Assembly (NCBI RefSeq): GCF_020400825.1
Contig: NZ_JAINVH010000044.1
Coordinates: 1-62,998 of the forward strand
DNA: 62,998 nucleotides
Direction: 5' to 3'
Source: Streptomyces sp. HPF1205
GTDB lineage: Bacteria; Actinomycetota; Actinomycetes; Streptomycetales; Streptomycetaceae
Shown here: one piece after another, positions 14,672 through 21,760 of the stretch
Layout of the letters: each line of letters starts with the position of its first letter
Numbering within the stretch: position 1 is the stretch's first letter
Made by a program: the position numbers and the translations under genes
Notes under the pieces: model-generated
Told to the model about the DNA's origin: nothing
The model's input: the letters and a program-made list of their open reading frames with translations, nothing else
The model's database searches: none

Positions 14672-15615
14672 CGCTCGTCACCCCCGAACTTGCTGAGCCG
14701 CAGATAGACCATCGAGCAGAACAGCAGGATCACGAAAGCGACGGACGTCAGCGCGCTGGCGTAGCCGAAGTCGTGGGAGTTCACCGCGATGTTCGCGATG
14801 CGCAGGGGCAGCGTGGTCGTCTCGCCTGCCGGGCCGCCGCCGGTGAGTGTGTAGAGCAGGTCGACGTTGTTGAACTCCCACACCGCGCGCAGCAGCGTGG
14901 CCAGCACGATCGCGTCCCTCAGATGCGGCAGTGTGATGTGCAGGAATTGCCGCACCCGGCCCGCCCCGTCGACCTCGGCGGCCTCGTACAGGTCCTTGGG
15001 CACGGACTGCAGGTCGGCGAGGACGAGGATCGCGAAGAAGGGGACGCCGCGCCACAGTTCCGCGACGACGGCGGCCAGGAAGACGGTACCGGTGTCGGAC
15101 AGCCAGGACGTGCCGTACGAGCCGGCGCCCATGTCGGCGAGATAACGGGTGATGCCGGTCTGGGAGTTGTACAGCAGCAGCCACACGGTCGAGGTGACGA
15201 CGCCGGAGACCGCCCACGGGGAGAAGACCATGGCGCGGGCCACGGCTCGGCCGAGGAAGGTCTGGTTGATCAGCAGGGCCAGCGCGAGCCCCAGCAGCAG
15301 TTGCAGCGCGACCTCGACGGCCACCCATTTGAAGGTGAAGCCGAGCGAGGACCAGAACTGGGGGTCGTCGGTGAGTGCCGTCCTGAAGTTCCCCAGGCCC
15401 GCGAAGCCGTTGCGCCACGGCTTGGTGGGGTTGTAGTGCCGCAGGCTGTAGTAGAAGACGTCGGCCACCGGGTAGGCGATGAAGCCCAGCATCAGCAGGG
15501 CGGCCGGCGCGATCAGCAGGTACGGCAGCCGGCGCGGCGTCGTGCCCGCGCGGCGCCGCCGGGGCGCCCGGGCCTGCCGCGGCGGTGGTTCCGCCACGGC
15601 TGCTGTGTGGGCCAT
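14668..15615 (-). CDS. Carbohydrate ABC transporter permease (MalF type, CUT1)
   Basis: A 315-residue permease: basic N-terminal tail, six membrane segments beginning LLIAPAALLMLGFIAYPVAD, and the EAA motif YEAAEVDGAGRVRQFLHI. It heads the permease-permease-oxidoreductase operon, 139 bases downstream of the IlvD/Edd gene on the same strand. That gap contains a LacI-type palindromic site (15664-15676), which also occurs at the start of the binding-protein gene 3.9 kb away. This suggests joint control of the two parts of one transporter. ATG 15615 is preceded by GGAGCAAGGTC. No ATPase is encoded nearby. Confidence 0.92.
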   Translation of the reverse strand: MAHTAAVAEPPPRQARAPRRRRAGTTPRRLPYLLIAPAALLMLGFIAYPVADVFYYSLRHYNPTKPWRNGFAGLGNFRTALTDDPQFWSSLGFTFKWVAVEVALQLLLGLALALLINQTFLGRAVARAMVFSPWAVSGVVTSTVWLLLYNSQTGITRYLADMGAGSYGTSWLSDTGTVFLAAVVAELWRGVPFFAILVLADLQSVPKDLYEAAEVDGAGRVRQFLHITLPHLRDAIVLATLLRAVWEFNNVDLLYTLTGGGPAGETTTLPLRIANIAVNSHDFGYASALTSVAFVILLFCSMVYLRLSKFGGDER

Positions 15616-15663
15616 GACCTTGCTCCGTTCTGGGTTCCGGGCGGGTGGGGGGACGAGCGGGCC

Positions 15664-15676
15664 GCAAGCGCTTTCT
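15664..15676. promoter_or_regulatory. LacI-type operator copy 1 (GCAAGCGCTTTCT)
   Basis: The 13-mer has the palindromic core AAGCGCTT with a central CG, the usual form of LacI-family operators. It lies 48 bases upstream of the MalF-type permease start, and an identical 13-mer occurs at 19518-19530 at the start of the transporter's binding-protein gene. No LacI regulator is encoded in the window. Confidence 0.6.
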
Positions 15677-15754
15677 GCACGGGTGCGGGCGGGCGTCCCG
15701 GCCGGATGCCGCGGTCGGACGGGACGGCCGGCGCGGGGGCGGCCCGCGCGGGGG

Positions 15755-17482
15755 TCAGCCGGCGTAGGGGTCGGGCACGTGACCCGGCCGTGCCAGGAAG
15801 CCGAAGTCGCAGCCGGTGTCCGCCTGGGTGATCTGCTCGTTGTAGAGCGCGCCGTAGCCCCGCTCGTACCGCACCGGCGGCGGGGTCCAGCCCGCCCTGC
15901 GCCGCTCCAGTTCGTCGTCGTCCACTTCCAGGCGCAGGCTGCGGGCCGCGACGTCGAGGGTGATCAGGTCGCCGGTGCGCACCAGGGCCAGCGGTCCGCC
16001 GATGTACGACTCCGGCGCCACGTGCAGCACGCACGCGCCGTAACTGGTCCCGCTCATGCGCGCGTCGGAGATCCGCACCATGTCGCGCACGCCCTGCTTG
16101 AGCAGGTGGTCCGGGATGGGCAGCATCCCGTACTCGGGCATGCCGGGGCCGCCCTTGGGGCCGGCGTTGCGCAGCACCAGCACGCTGTCCGCGGTGATGC
16201 CGAGCTCCGGGTCGTTGATGGTCCGCTGCATCTGCCGGTAGTCGTCGAAGACGACCGCGGGTCCGGTGTGCTTGAGCAGGTGCGGCTCGGCGGCGATGTG
16301 CTTGATGACGGCGCCGTCGGGGCACAGGTTGCCGCGCAGGACGGCGACGCCGCCCTCGGGGGCGACGGGGTTGCCGCGGGGGCGGATGACGTCGTCGTCG
16401 TGCACGCGCGCGGACGCCAGCTGCTCGCGCAGCGTGTCGTGCGCGACGGTGGGCCGGTCCAGGTGCAGCAGGTCGGGGATCCGGGACAGGAAGCCGGGCA
16501 GGCCCCCGGCGAAGTGGAAGTCCTCCATCAGGTACTTCCGGCCGCCCGGGCGGACGTTGGCGAGCACCGGCACGGTCCGCGCGACGCGGTCGAAGTCGTC
16601 GAGGGTGAGACGGATGCCGGCGCGGCCGGCCATGGCGATCAGGTGGATCACGGCGTTCGTCGAGCCGCCGAGGCCGAGGACCGTGGTCACCGCGTCCTCG
16701 AACGCCTCGGGGGTGAGGATCGCGGACAGCCTGCGGTCCTTGTTCACCAGGTCGACGGCGGTCCGCCCGGCCGCGGCCGCCATCCGCTCGTGTCCGGAGT
16801 CGACCGCGGGGATGCTGGACGCGCCGGGCACGGTGACCCCCAGCGCCTCGGCCGCGGCGGTCATGGTGGACGCGGTCCCCATGGTCATGCAGTGCCCGGG
16901 CGAGCGCGCGAGGCCGCTTTCCAGCTCGGCGATCTCGCAGTCGCCGATCAGGCCGGCCCGCCGGTCGTCCCAGTACTTCCACATGTCGGTGCCGGAGCCG
17001 AGGACCTCGCCCCGCCAGTGTCCCGGCAGCATCGGGCCGGCCGGCACGAACACCGCCGGCAGGTCGACGCTCGCCGCGCCCATCAGCAGCGCGGGCGTGG
17101 ACTTGTCGCAGCCGCCCATCAGCACGGCGCCGTCCACGGGGTACGAGCGCAGCAGTTCCTCGGTCTCCATCGCGAGCATGTTGCGGTAGAGCATCGGGGT
17201 CGGCTTCTGGAAGGTCTCGCTCAGCGTGGCGACCGGGAACTCCAGCGGGAAGCCGCCCGCCTGCCACACCCCGCGCTTGACCGCCTGGGCCCGCTCGCGC
17301 AGGTGCACATGGCAGGGGTTGATGTCCGACCAGGTGTTGAGGACCGCGATGACGGGCTTGCCCAGGTGCTCCTCGGGCAGGTAGCCGAGCTGGCGGGTGC
17401 GGGCCCGGTGGCTGAAGGAGCGCACTCCCCCGGCGCCGTACCACTGGTGGCTGCGCAGGTCCTCGGGGCGGCGGGCGGTCAT
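15755..17482 (-). CDS. IlvD/Edd family sugar-acid dehydratase
   Basis: A 575-residue iron-sulfur dehydratase. Cysteines at 57 (DINPCHVHL), 125 (GGCDKSTPA) and 198 (SPGHCMTMGTAST) are placed like the three [2Fe-2S] ligands of L-arabinonate/D-xylonate-type dehydratases, and MSGTSYGA near the C-terminus holds the catalytic Ser of the family. The SPGHCM sequence, in place of the APGTCM type found in branched-chain IlvD, favours a sugar-acid substrate. It would convert an aldonate to a 2-keto-3-deoxy acid in the cytoplasm. ATG 17482 overlaps the stop of the DHDPS-type gene, so it is the third gene of the gntR2 operon and under the TCATATATGA operator. The exact substrate (arabinonate, xylonate, galactonate or other) is unresolved. 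Confidence 0.9.
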   Translation of the reverse strand: MTARRPEDLRSHQWYGAGGVRSFSHRARTRQLGYLPEEHLGKPVIAVLNTWSDINPCHVHLRERAQAVKRGVWQAGGFPLEFPVATLSETFQKPTPMLYRNMLAMETEELLRSYPVDGAVLMGGCDKSTPALLMGAASVDLPAVFVPAGPMLPGHWRGEVLGSGTDMWKYWDDRRAGLIGDCEIAELESGLARSPGHCMTMGTASTMTAAAEALGVTVPGASSIPAVDSGHERMAAAAGRTAVDLVNKDRRLSAILTPEAFEDAVTTVLGLGGSTNAVIHLIAMAGRAGIRLTLDDFDRVARTVPVLANVRPGGRKYLMEDFHFAGGLPGFLSRIPDLLHLDRPTVAHDTLREQLASARVHDDDVIRPRGNPVAPEGGVAVLRGNLCPDGAVIKHIAAEPHLLKHTGPAVVFDDYRQMQRTINDPELGITADSVLVLRNAGPKGGPGMPEYGMLPIPDHLLKQGVRDMVRISDARMSGTSYGACVLHVAPESYIGGPLALVRTGDLITLDVAARSLRLEVDDDELERRRAGWTPPPVRYERGYGALYNEQITQADTGCDFGFLARPGHVPDPYAG

Positions 17483-18402
17483 ATGGACCACCCGGCCACG
17501 ATCGCCGCGACCTCGGCGCGCTCGGCCGGCGGCAGCACCTTGCTGGGCACGCGCACGTCGCGGCGGCACAGTCCCAGGCAGGCCAGGGCCTCTTTCACCA
17601 CGGTCACGTTGTTGGCGGAGCCGTGCGCGGCGCGCAGTTCCTCGAAGCGGCGGATGCGCTCCCACACTCTCATCGCCGCCGGGTAGTCGCCGGCCCGCAG
17701 CGCCCTGAGCATGTCGAGCGGCAGCGACGGGGCGACGTTGACCAGCCCGGAGGTGAAGCCGGTGGCGCCGGCGGAGAAGTACGAGGGGGCGTACGGCTCG
17801 GCGAGGCCTGCCACCCACACGAAGCGGTCCAGGCCGGCGTCGCGGGCGAAGGCGGCGAAGTGGGCCGCGTCGGGTACCGCGTACTTCACGCCGACGACGT
17901 TGGGGCACGCCTGCCCGAGCTCGGCCAGGCGCGCGCCGGTCAGCCGGGCGTTGCGGACGTACGGTACGACGCCCAGGTCGGGGACGGCCTCGGCGACGGC
18001 CCGGTGGTAGTCGACCCACCCGGCCTCGGAGACGTAGGGGTGCACCGGCTGATGGACCATCACCATCTGCGCGCCCGCGTCGCGCGCGTGCCGGGCCGCG
18101 GCGACGGCGGTCGACACGTCGTGGCCGACGCCGACGACCACGGTGGCGCGGCCGGCGCCCTCCTCGACGGTCAGCTCGGTGACGGTACGCCGCTCGCCGG
18201 GGGTCAGGGCGTAGAACTCGCCGGTGTTGCCGTTCGCGGTCAGGACCCGTACGCCGCCGTCGAGCAGGCGGCGCAGCAGGATCCGGTGGGCGTCGCGGTC
18301 GACGGTGCCGTCCTCGGCGAACGGCGTCACCGGGATCGCCACCACGTCGGCCAGCGCCGCCCGCTGCGCCTGGTAGGTCCGGGTCGGATACGTCGCTGTC
18401 AT
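17479..18402 (-). CDS. Dihydrodipicolinate synthase family dehydratase/aldolase (paralogue 1)
   Basis: A 307-residue TIM-barrel class I aldolase-fold enzyme. Lys173 in VVGVKYAVPD is the Schiff-base lysine and Tyr148 in VVPYVRN the conserved tyrosine; the ANGNTGEFYALT loop replaces the GTTGE loop of true DapA. Relatives act on 2-keto-3-deoxy sugar acids, either by dehydration to alpha-ketoglutarate semialdehyde or by aldol cleavage. Next to the IlvD/Edd dehydratase it would take the product of that enzyme. ATG 18402 overlaps the gntR2 stop (ATGA), and its own stop overlaps the dehydratase start. A close paralogue lies at 44070 in the pectin operon, also behind a TCATATATGA site. It is unlikely to be a lysine-biosynthesis enzyme. 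Confidence 0.9.
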   Translation of the reverse strand: MTATYPTRTYQAQRAALADVVAIPVTPFAEDGTVDRDAHRILLRRLLDGGVRVLTANGNTGEFYALTPGERRTVTELTVEEGAGRATVVVGVGHDVSTAVAAARHARDAGAQMVMVHQPVHPYVSEAGWVDYHRAVAEAVPDLGVVPYVRNARLTGARLAELGQACPNVVGVKYAVPDAAHFAAFARDAGLDRFVWVAGLAEPYAPSYFSAGATGFTSGLVNVAPSLPLDMLRALRAGDYPAAMRVWERIRRFEELRAAHGSANNVTVVKEALACLGLCRRDVRVPSKVLPPAERAEVAAIVAGWSI

Positions 18403-19055
18403 GCCTGATCGTCCTCTTCCTGGGTCTCGGGGAAGGCCCGTCGCACGAACGACGCCATGTGCGCGCGCAGCGCGCCGGCCGCGCCGTCCGCGTCGCCGTC
18501 CAGGCACAGCCGGAGGATCACCCGGTGCTCGTCGGCCTCCCGCTCCCACGACGGTTCGGCCGCCCAGGCGACCGTCGAGACCAGTGCCGCCTGGTCCCTC
18601 AGCTCGTCGAGCATCCGGCCGAGCAGCGGGTTGCCGCACGGCAGGTACAGGGCGCCGTGGAACTCCCGGTTGGCCAGGGAGCGTTCGGCGGGGTCGGTGG
18701 CCCGGTCCGCTCGGCGCAGGGCCTCGGCGGCCGCGTCGAGCGGTGCGCCCCGCCGCACCGCCCGGCGCACCGCCTCGGGTTCCAGCAGCAGCCGCACGTC
18801 GTACACGTCCCGGGCCATCCCCGCGTCCACCAGGCGGACGGTGACGCCCTTGTACTGGCTCATGACCACCAGGCCCGTGCCGGCCAGTGTCTTGAGCGCC
18901 TCGCGTACGGGCGTCTTGGACATCCCGAAGCGCGCGGCCAGCTCGGTCTCGACCAATGCCTGCCCCGGCCGGAGTCGACCGGTGAGGATGCCGTGCTTGA
19001 TGCCTTCGAGCACATACTGCGTACGGGAGGGCACCGGGGCGGGGACGGAGGTCAT
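18399..19055 (-). CDS. GntR family transcriptional regulator, FCD subfamily (GntR2)
   Basis: A 218-residue regulator with a winged helix (about residues 6-70, recognition segment FGMSKTPVREALKTLAGTGL) and an FCD domain (about 80-210). It is a close paralogue of GntR1: nearly every motif matches, including SRTQYVLE, SQYKGV/NQYKGV, DVRLLLEPEA and SLANR(E/D)FH. The start ATG 19055 is chosen because GAGG lies five to nine bases upstream and because the protein then begins, like GntR1, a few residues before PSRTQYVLE. A start at 19142 would lie on the -35 element and read through the operator. A TCATATATGA operator lies 29 bases upstream, suggesting autoregulation. It leads an operon with the DHDPS-type and IlvD/Edd genes. 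Confidence 0.92.
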   Translation of the reverse strand: MTSVPAPVPSRTQYVLEGIKHGILTGRLRPGQALVETELAARFGMSKTPVREALKTLAGTGLVVMSQYKGVTVRLVDAGMARDVYDVRLLLEPEAVRRAVRRGAPLDAAAEALRRADRATDPAERSLANREFHGALYLPCGNPLLGRMLDELRDQAALVSTVAWAAEPSWEREADEHRVILRLCLDGDADGAAGALRAHMASFVRRAFPETQEEDDQA

Positions 19056-19083
19056 GAGGGCCTCAGATATCGCGTATGGCGTC

Positions 19084-19093
19084 TCATATATGA
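19084..19093. promoter_or_regulatory. TCATATATGA operator upstream of gntR2
   Basis: Perfect 10-bp palindrome within GTCTCATATATGACGC, 19 bases downstream of the leftward -10 (19113-19118) and 29 bases before the gntR2 start. One of five copies. Confidence 0.8.
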
Positions 19094-19112
19094 CGCGCCG
19101 ACTAATGGGTCG

Positions 19113-19142
19113 ACGGTAAGAGCCGCCTCCCTGATCGGTCAA
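19113..19142 (-). promoter_or_regulatory. Predicted promoter of the gntR2-DHDPS1-ilvD operon
   Basis: On the minus strand TTGACC (19142-19137), 18-base spacer, TACCGT (19118-19113). Same form as the other four promoters paired with TCATATATGA. Confidence 0.6.
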
Positions 19143-19240
19143 CAGCCCGGACGAAATCCGCCCGGGAACCGCCTCCCCGCGTCAACACCCGTCCGCGGGG
19201 CTCGCGTCGCGGCGGCCACCCCCCAATTTCGCAACCGCCG

Positions 19241-19270
19241 TTGACGAATGCGAGCGCCCCCTCCTACCTT
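19241..19270 (+). promoter_or_regulatory. Predicted promoter of the sugar-binding protein gene
   Basis: TTGACG (19241-19246), 18-base spacer, TACCTT (19265-19270), followed after 22 bases by the operator at 19293. Confidence 0.6.
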
Positions 19271-19292
19271 CGTCGGTGACCCGCTTCGTACG

Positions 19293-19302
19293 TCATATAT
19301 GA
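19293..19302. promoter_or_regulatory. TCATATATGA operator upstream of the sugar-binding protein gene
   Basis: Perfect palindrome in CGTACGTCATATATGAAGTACG, here extended by outer CGTAC/GTACG arms. It lies in the long leader, about 200 bases before ATG 19502. Confidence 0.8.
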
Positions 19303-19501
19303 AGTACGTTCCAGCCCGGGGTCGGCCGCCGCGTGCGCCGCGGCGCCCACCCGGCGCACCCGCACCGCACCCGTACCGGCTCCGCGACAGCGTGCCCGAC
19401 CCCGGTCGGGCGGCCGGCCCCGGGGTGCACCCGTGTCCGCACGCCGGCGACCGGCCCCCGCAAGGGCCGGTCGGGCGCCGTTCGTCCTTTTGGGAGCCAC
19501 C

Positions 19502-20866
19502 ATGACGCGCCTTCGGAGCAAGCGCTTTCTATCCTCGGCGGGCAGGGGCCGCCCTCGCGCGGCGGCGGCTCTCGCCCTGACCGCGGCCCTCGCGCTGACC
19601 GCCACGGCCTGCGGGGACAGCGGCGGCTCCTCGGGCGGCAAGGGCGACGAGGGGTCGGGCAAGGGCCGGATCACGTTCTGGGACAGCAACGGCGGGGTCC
19701 GCACCGAGGTGTGGAAGCAGATCATCGGGGACTTCGAGAAGAAGTACCCCGACATCGAGGTGAAGTACGTCGGCATCCCCCAGACCGAGGCCCAGTCCAA
19801 GTTCGACACGGCCATCCAGGCCGGGGGGCTGCCGGACGTCGGCGTCGTGGGGACGGCGATGCTCGCCGGGATCGCCGCGCAGGGGGCACTGGACCCGCTC
19901 GACCGGCGCTACGCCAAGAGCTCGCTGAGCGGCAGGATCAACCCGCTGCTGATCAAGAGCGTCGAGTCGGCGGCCGGCGGCGACACGATGTACACCGTCC
20001 CGACCTCCGTCAACAACGGCGTGCTGTACTACCGGACCGACCTGTTCAAGGCCGCGGGGCTCGACGCGCCCACCACCTGGCCGAAGTTCTTCGAGGCCGC
20101 CGACAAGCTCACCGACAGCAGCCGCAACAGGTTCGGCTACACCATCCGCGGCGGCGCCGGCTCCATCGCGCAGGCGCTGGACGCGATGTACGGGCAGTCC
20201 GGCATCACGCAGTTCTGGAACGGGGACAGGACGACCGTCAACGACCCGAGGAACGTCGCCGCGCTGGAGAAGTACGCCGGCCTGTACAAGAAGGACACCC
20301 CGGCGGCCGACCTCAACAACGACTTCACCAAGATGGTCGCCCAGTGGGACTCCGGGCAGATCGGCATGCTCAACCACAACCTCGGCTCGTACCAGAACCA
20401 CGTGAAGGCGCTCGGCGCGGGCAGGTTCCGCGGCCTGCCCGATCCGACGCTGCCCGACGGCAGCCGGGTGATGGTCTCCAACCCGGTCGACGGCCTGGCC
20501 CTGTTCAAGCCGAGCAAGAACAAGGCCGCGGCCTGGAAGTTCATCGAGTTCGCGGCCTCGCACGAGTCCAACAGCAAGTGGAACGAGTCGGCCGGACAGA
20601 TCCCGGCCAATACGGAGGCCGCCAAGGACGCCTGGGTCCAAAGCTCCGAGCCGACCCGGCTGGCCGCCGACGCGCTGTTCGGCGGCAGGACCACGATCGT
20701 GCAGCTTCCGTACTACCTGCCCGACTGGAACACCATCAGCAAGTCGGACAACGAGCCCGCCTTCCAGAAGGTGCTGCTGGGCCGCACGAGCGCCAAGGAC
20801 TTCCTCGACACGCTCGCCGGCCAGCTGAACAAGGCCCAGTCGGAGTGGCGGTCCCGCGCCAAGTGA
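19502..20866 (+). CDS. Extracellular sugar-binding lipoprotein of an ABC transporter (family 1)
   Basis: A 454-residue lipoprotein: basic N-terminus, hydrophobic segment, and a lipobox-like TATAC with the lipidated Cys near residue 37, then a Gly/Ser linker and a family 1 solute-binding domain (GRITFWDSNGG at the start, TVPTSVNNGVLYYRTDLFKA in the middle, typical of CUT1 binding proteins). ATG 19502 follows GGGAG. It is divergent from the gntR2 operon and by orientation, family and a shared LacI-type site is probably the partner of the two permeases at 13769-15615. It is one of five genes or operons with a TCATATATGA operator. Substrate unknown; sugar or sugar acid from pectin or hemicellulose is inferred from the locus. 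Confidence 0.92.
   Translation: MTRLRSKRFLSSAGRGRPRAAAALALTAALALTATACGDSGGSSGGKGDEGSGKGRITFWDSNGGVRTEVWKQIIGDFEKKYPDIEVKYVGIPQTEAQSKFDTAIQAGGLPDVGVVGTAMLAGIAAQGALDPLDRRYAKSSLSGRINPLLIKSVESAAGGDTMYTVPTSVNNGVLYYRTDLFKAAGLDAPTTWPKFFEAADKLTDSSRNRFGYTIRGGAGSIAQALDAMYGQSGITQFWNGDRTTVNDPRNVAALEKYAGLYKKDTPAADLNNDFTKMVAQWDSGQIGMLNHNLGSYQNHVKALGAGRFRGLPDPTLPDGSRVMVSNPVDGLALFKPSKNKAAAWKFIEFAASHESNSKWNESAGQIPANTEAAKDAWVQSSEPTRLAADALFGGRTTIVQLPYYLPDWNTISKSDNEPAFQKVLLGRTSAKDFLDTLAGQLNKAQSEWRSRAK
19518..19530. promoter_or_regulatory. LacI-type operator copy 2 (GCAAGCGCTTTCT) within the 5' end of the binding-protein gene
   Basis: Exact 13-base match to 15664-15676, here overlapping codons 6-10. An operator just inside a coding region can block elongation; chance conservation from the amino-acid sequence cannot be excluded. 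Confidence 0.5.
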
Positions 20867-20890
20867 CGACCCGTGCCCGTACGGGGTGAC

Positions 20891-20960
20891 GGTCCGCCGC
20901 CACTGTTATGGGCGCGGCGGACCGGGAACGCGTAGCGCCGTCGCCGGACCGGCGACGGCG
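20891..20960. terminator. Two consecutive hairpins between convergent genes
   Basis: Hairpin 1 is a perfect 10-bp stem, GGTCCGCCGC (20891-20900) with GCGGCGGACC (20914-20923). Hairpin 2 is a perfect 10-bp stem, CGCCGTCGCC (20936-20945) with GGCGACGGCG (20951-20960). They lie after the binding-protein stop and before the convergent stop at 21052, so they probably terminate transcription from both sides. Neither has a U-tract, as is common in high-GC actinomycetes. Confidence 0.75.
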
Positions 20961-21051
20961 GTACGGGTGGCGGTACGGGTGGCGGGCCGGGCGAGCCCTC
21001 GGCCCGGGCGGCCCGCCGGCGGGCGCAACCGCCCGGGGCGGGCGCGGGGAC

Positions 21052-21570
21052 CTACTTCGCGGCGCGGCCGGAGTGGCCGTCGGCGGCACCGTCGGCGGGG
21101 CCGACCGCGCCCCCGCGGCGCAGCACCGCGTAGCCGACGCCGATGCCGACAGCCACCGGCCACTCCAGGACCCCTGCCACGCCGAGGGCGCCGAGCCCCA
21201 GGTAGAGGGGCAGTCCGCCCTTGGCCGGCAGCACCTTCTGCGCGGTGACGACCGGTACGGCGACCGCCTTCTTGGCGGCTTCGGTGGCGCGTTCGACCGG
21301 CAGGGTGATGGTGACGTCGTGCGGGTGCGGCGGATGCAGGTGCGCGTGTCCGCCGCCGCCCGCGCGCCGGGCGCGGGCCTTCGTGTCCGGCGCCTTGGTG
21401 TCCGATGCGGTCGACGCCTTGGACGCGGACGACGCCTTCGCGCCGGACGGCGCCTTGGTGGCCCGCGCCTTGGTGGTCGACGCCTTCGTGGCCGGTGCCT
21501 TGCCGCGCGGCGTCCGCTTGCCGGGTGCCTTGCCGGCCTTGCCCGTCGTCCGCTTGGTGGGGGTCGTCAT
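21052..21570 (-). CDS. Lys/Ala-rich protein with hydrophobic C-terminal segment, unknown function
   Basis: A 172-residue protein. Residues 1-70 are a Lys/Ala/Thr/Ser-rich low-complexity region with repeated TKA/SKA units, similar to histone H1-type tails; then a His-rich GGGGHAHLHPPHPHD stretch that could bind metal; then residues 90-155 with an amphipathic helix (VERATEAAKKAVAVPVVTAQ) and two hydrophobic segments (LYLGLGALGVAGVLEWPVAV and following). I do not recognise a family function. ATG 21570 is preceded by AGGAAGGA. It is divergent from the giant P-type ATPase gene with 190 bases between; the His-rich stretch and this pairing hint at a metal-related or envelope-associated role, but that is inference. 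Confidence 0.8.
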   Translation of the reverse strand: MTTPTKRTTGKAGKAPGKRTPRGKAPATKASTTKARATKAPSGAKASSASKASTASDTKAPDTKARARRAGGGGHAHLHPPHPHDVTITLPVERATEAAKKAVAVPVVTAQKVLPAKGGLPLYLGLGALGVAGVLEWPVAVGIGVGYAVLRRGGAVGPADGAADGHSGRAAK

Positions 21571-21760
21571 GGCGATTCCTTCCTCTGGCCCTCTTCGACG
21601 CGAATCCCGCCCCGCTTCCCAGGATTATCCCTTTTATGGCTTAGATTCTCTTTGTCGCCGCAGATGTCCGCGCAGGCGTCACCGATGCCGCCGTCGACCG
21701 CCGTGCCGGTCCGGCGCGGGCGCCGGTGTCGGCTTCGGAGGCTGGAACGGGGGTTGCCCG

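Larger units (their letters stand above)
19056..19501. other. Divergent control region between gntR2 and the sugar-binding protein gene
   Basis: About 446 bases without a gene. It holds two promoters facing apart, two TCATATATGA operators (19084-19093 and 19293-19302), and a stem-loop GACCGGCCC/GGGCCGGTC near 19449-19472 in the leader of the binding-protein gene. I see no small gene here. Confidence 0.75.

Noticed and set aside
12558..14681. Apparent 707-residue minus-strand protein joining permease and oxidoreductase
   Set aside because: The N-terminal 300 residues are out-of-frame permease DNA; the oxidoreductase proper starts at ATG 13772 overlapping the permease stop.
15755..18019. N-terminal extension of the IlvD/Edd protein by 179 residues
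   Set aside because: The extra part is Arg/Gly/Pro-rich, antisense-like and overlaps the DHDPS-type gene in another frame; the family N-terminus begins at 17482.
20137..20694. Minus-strand frame opposite the binding-protein gene
   Set aside because: Antisense shadow with no domain and no ribosome site.
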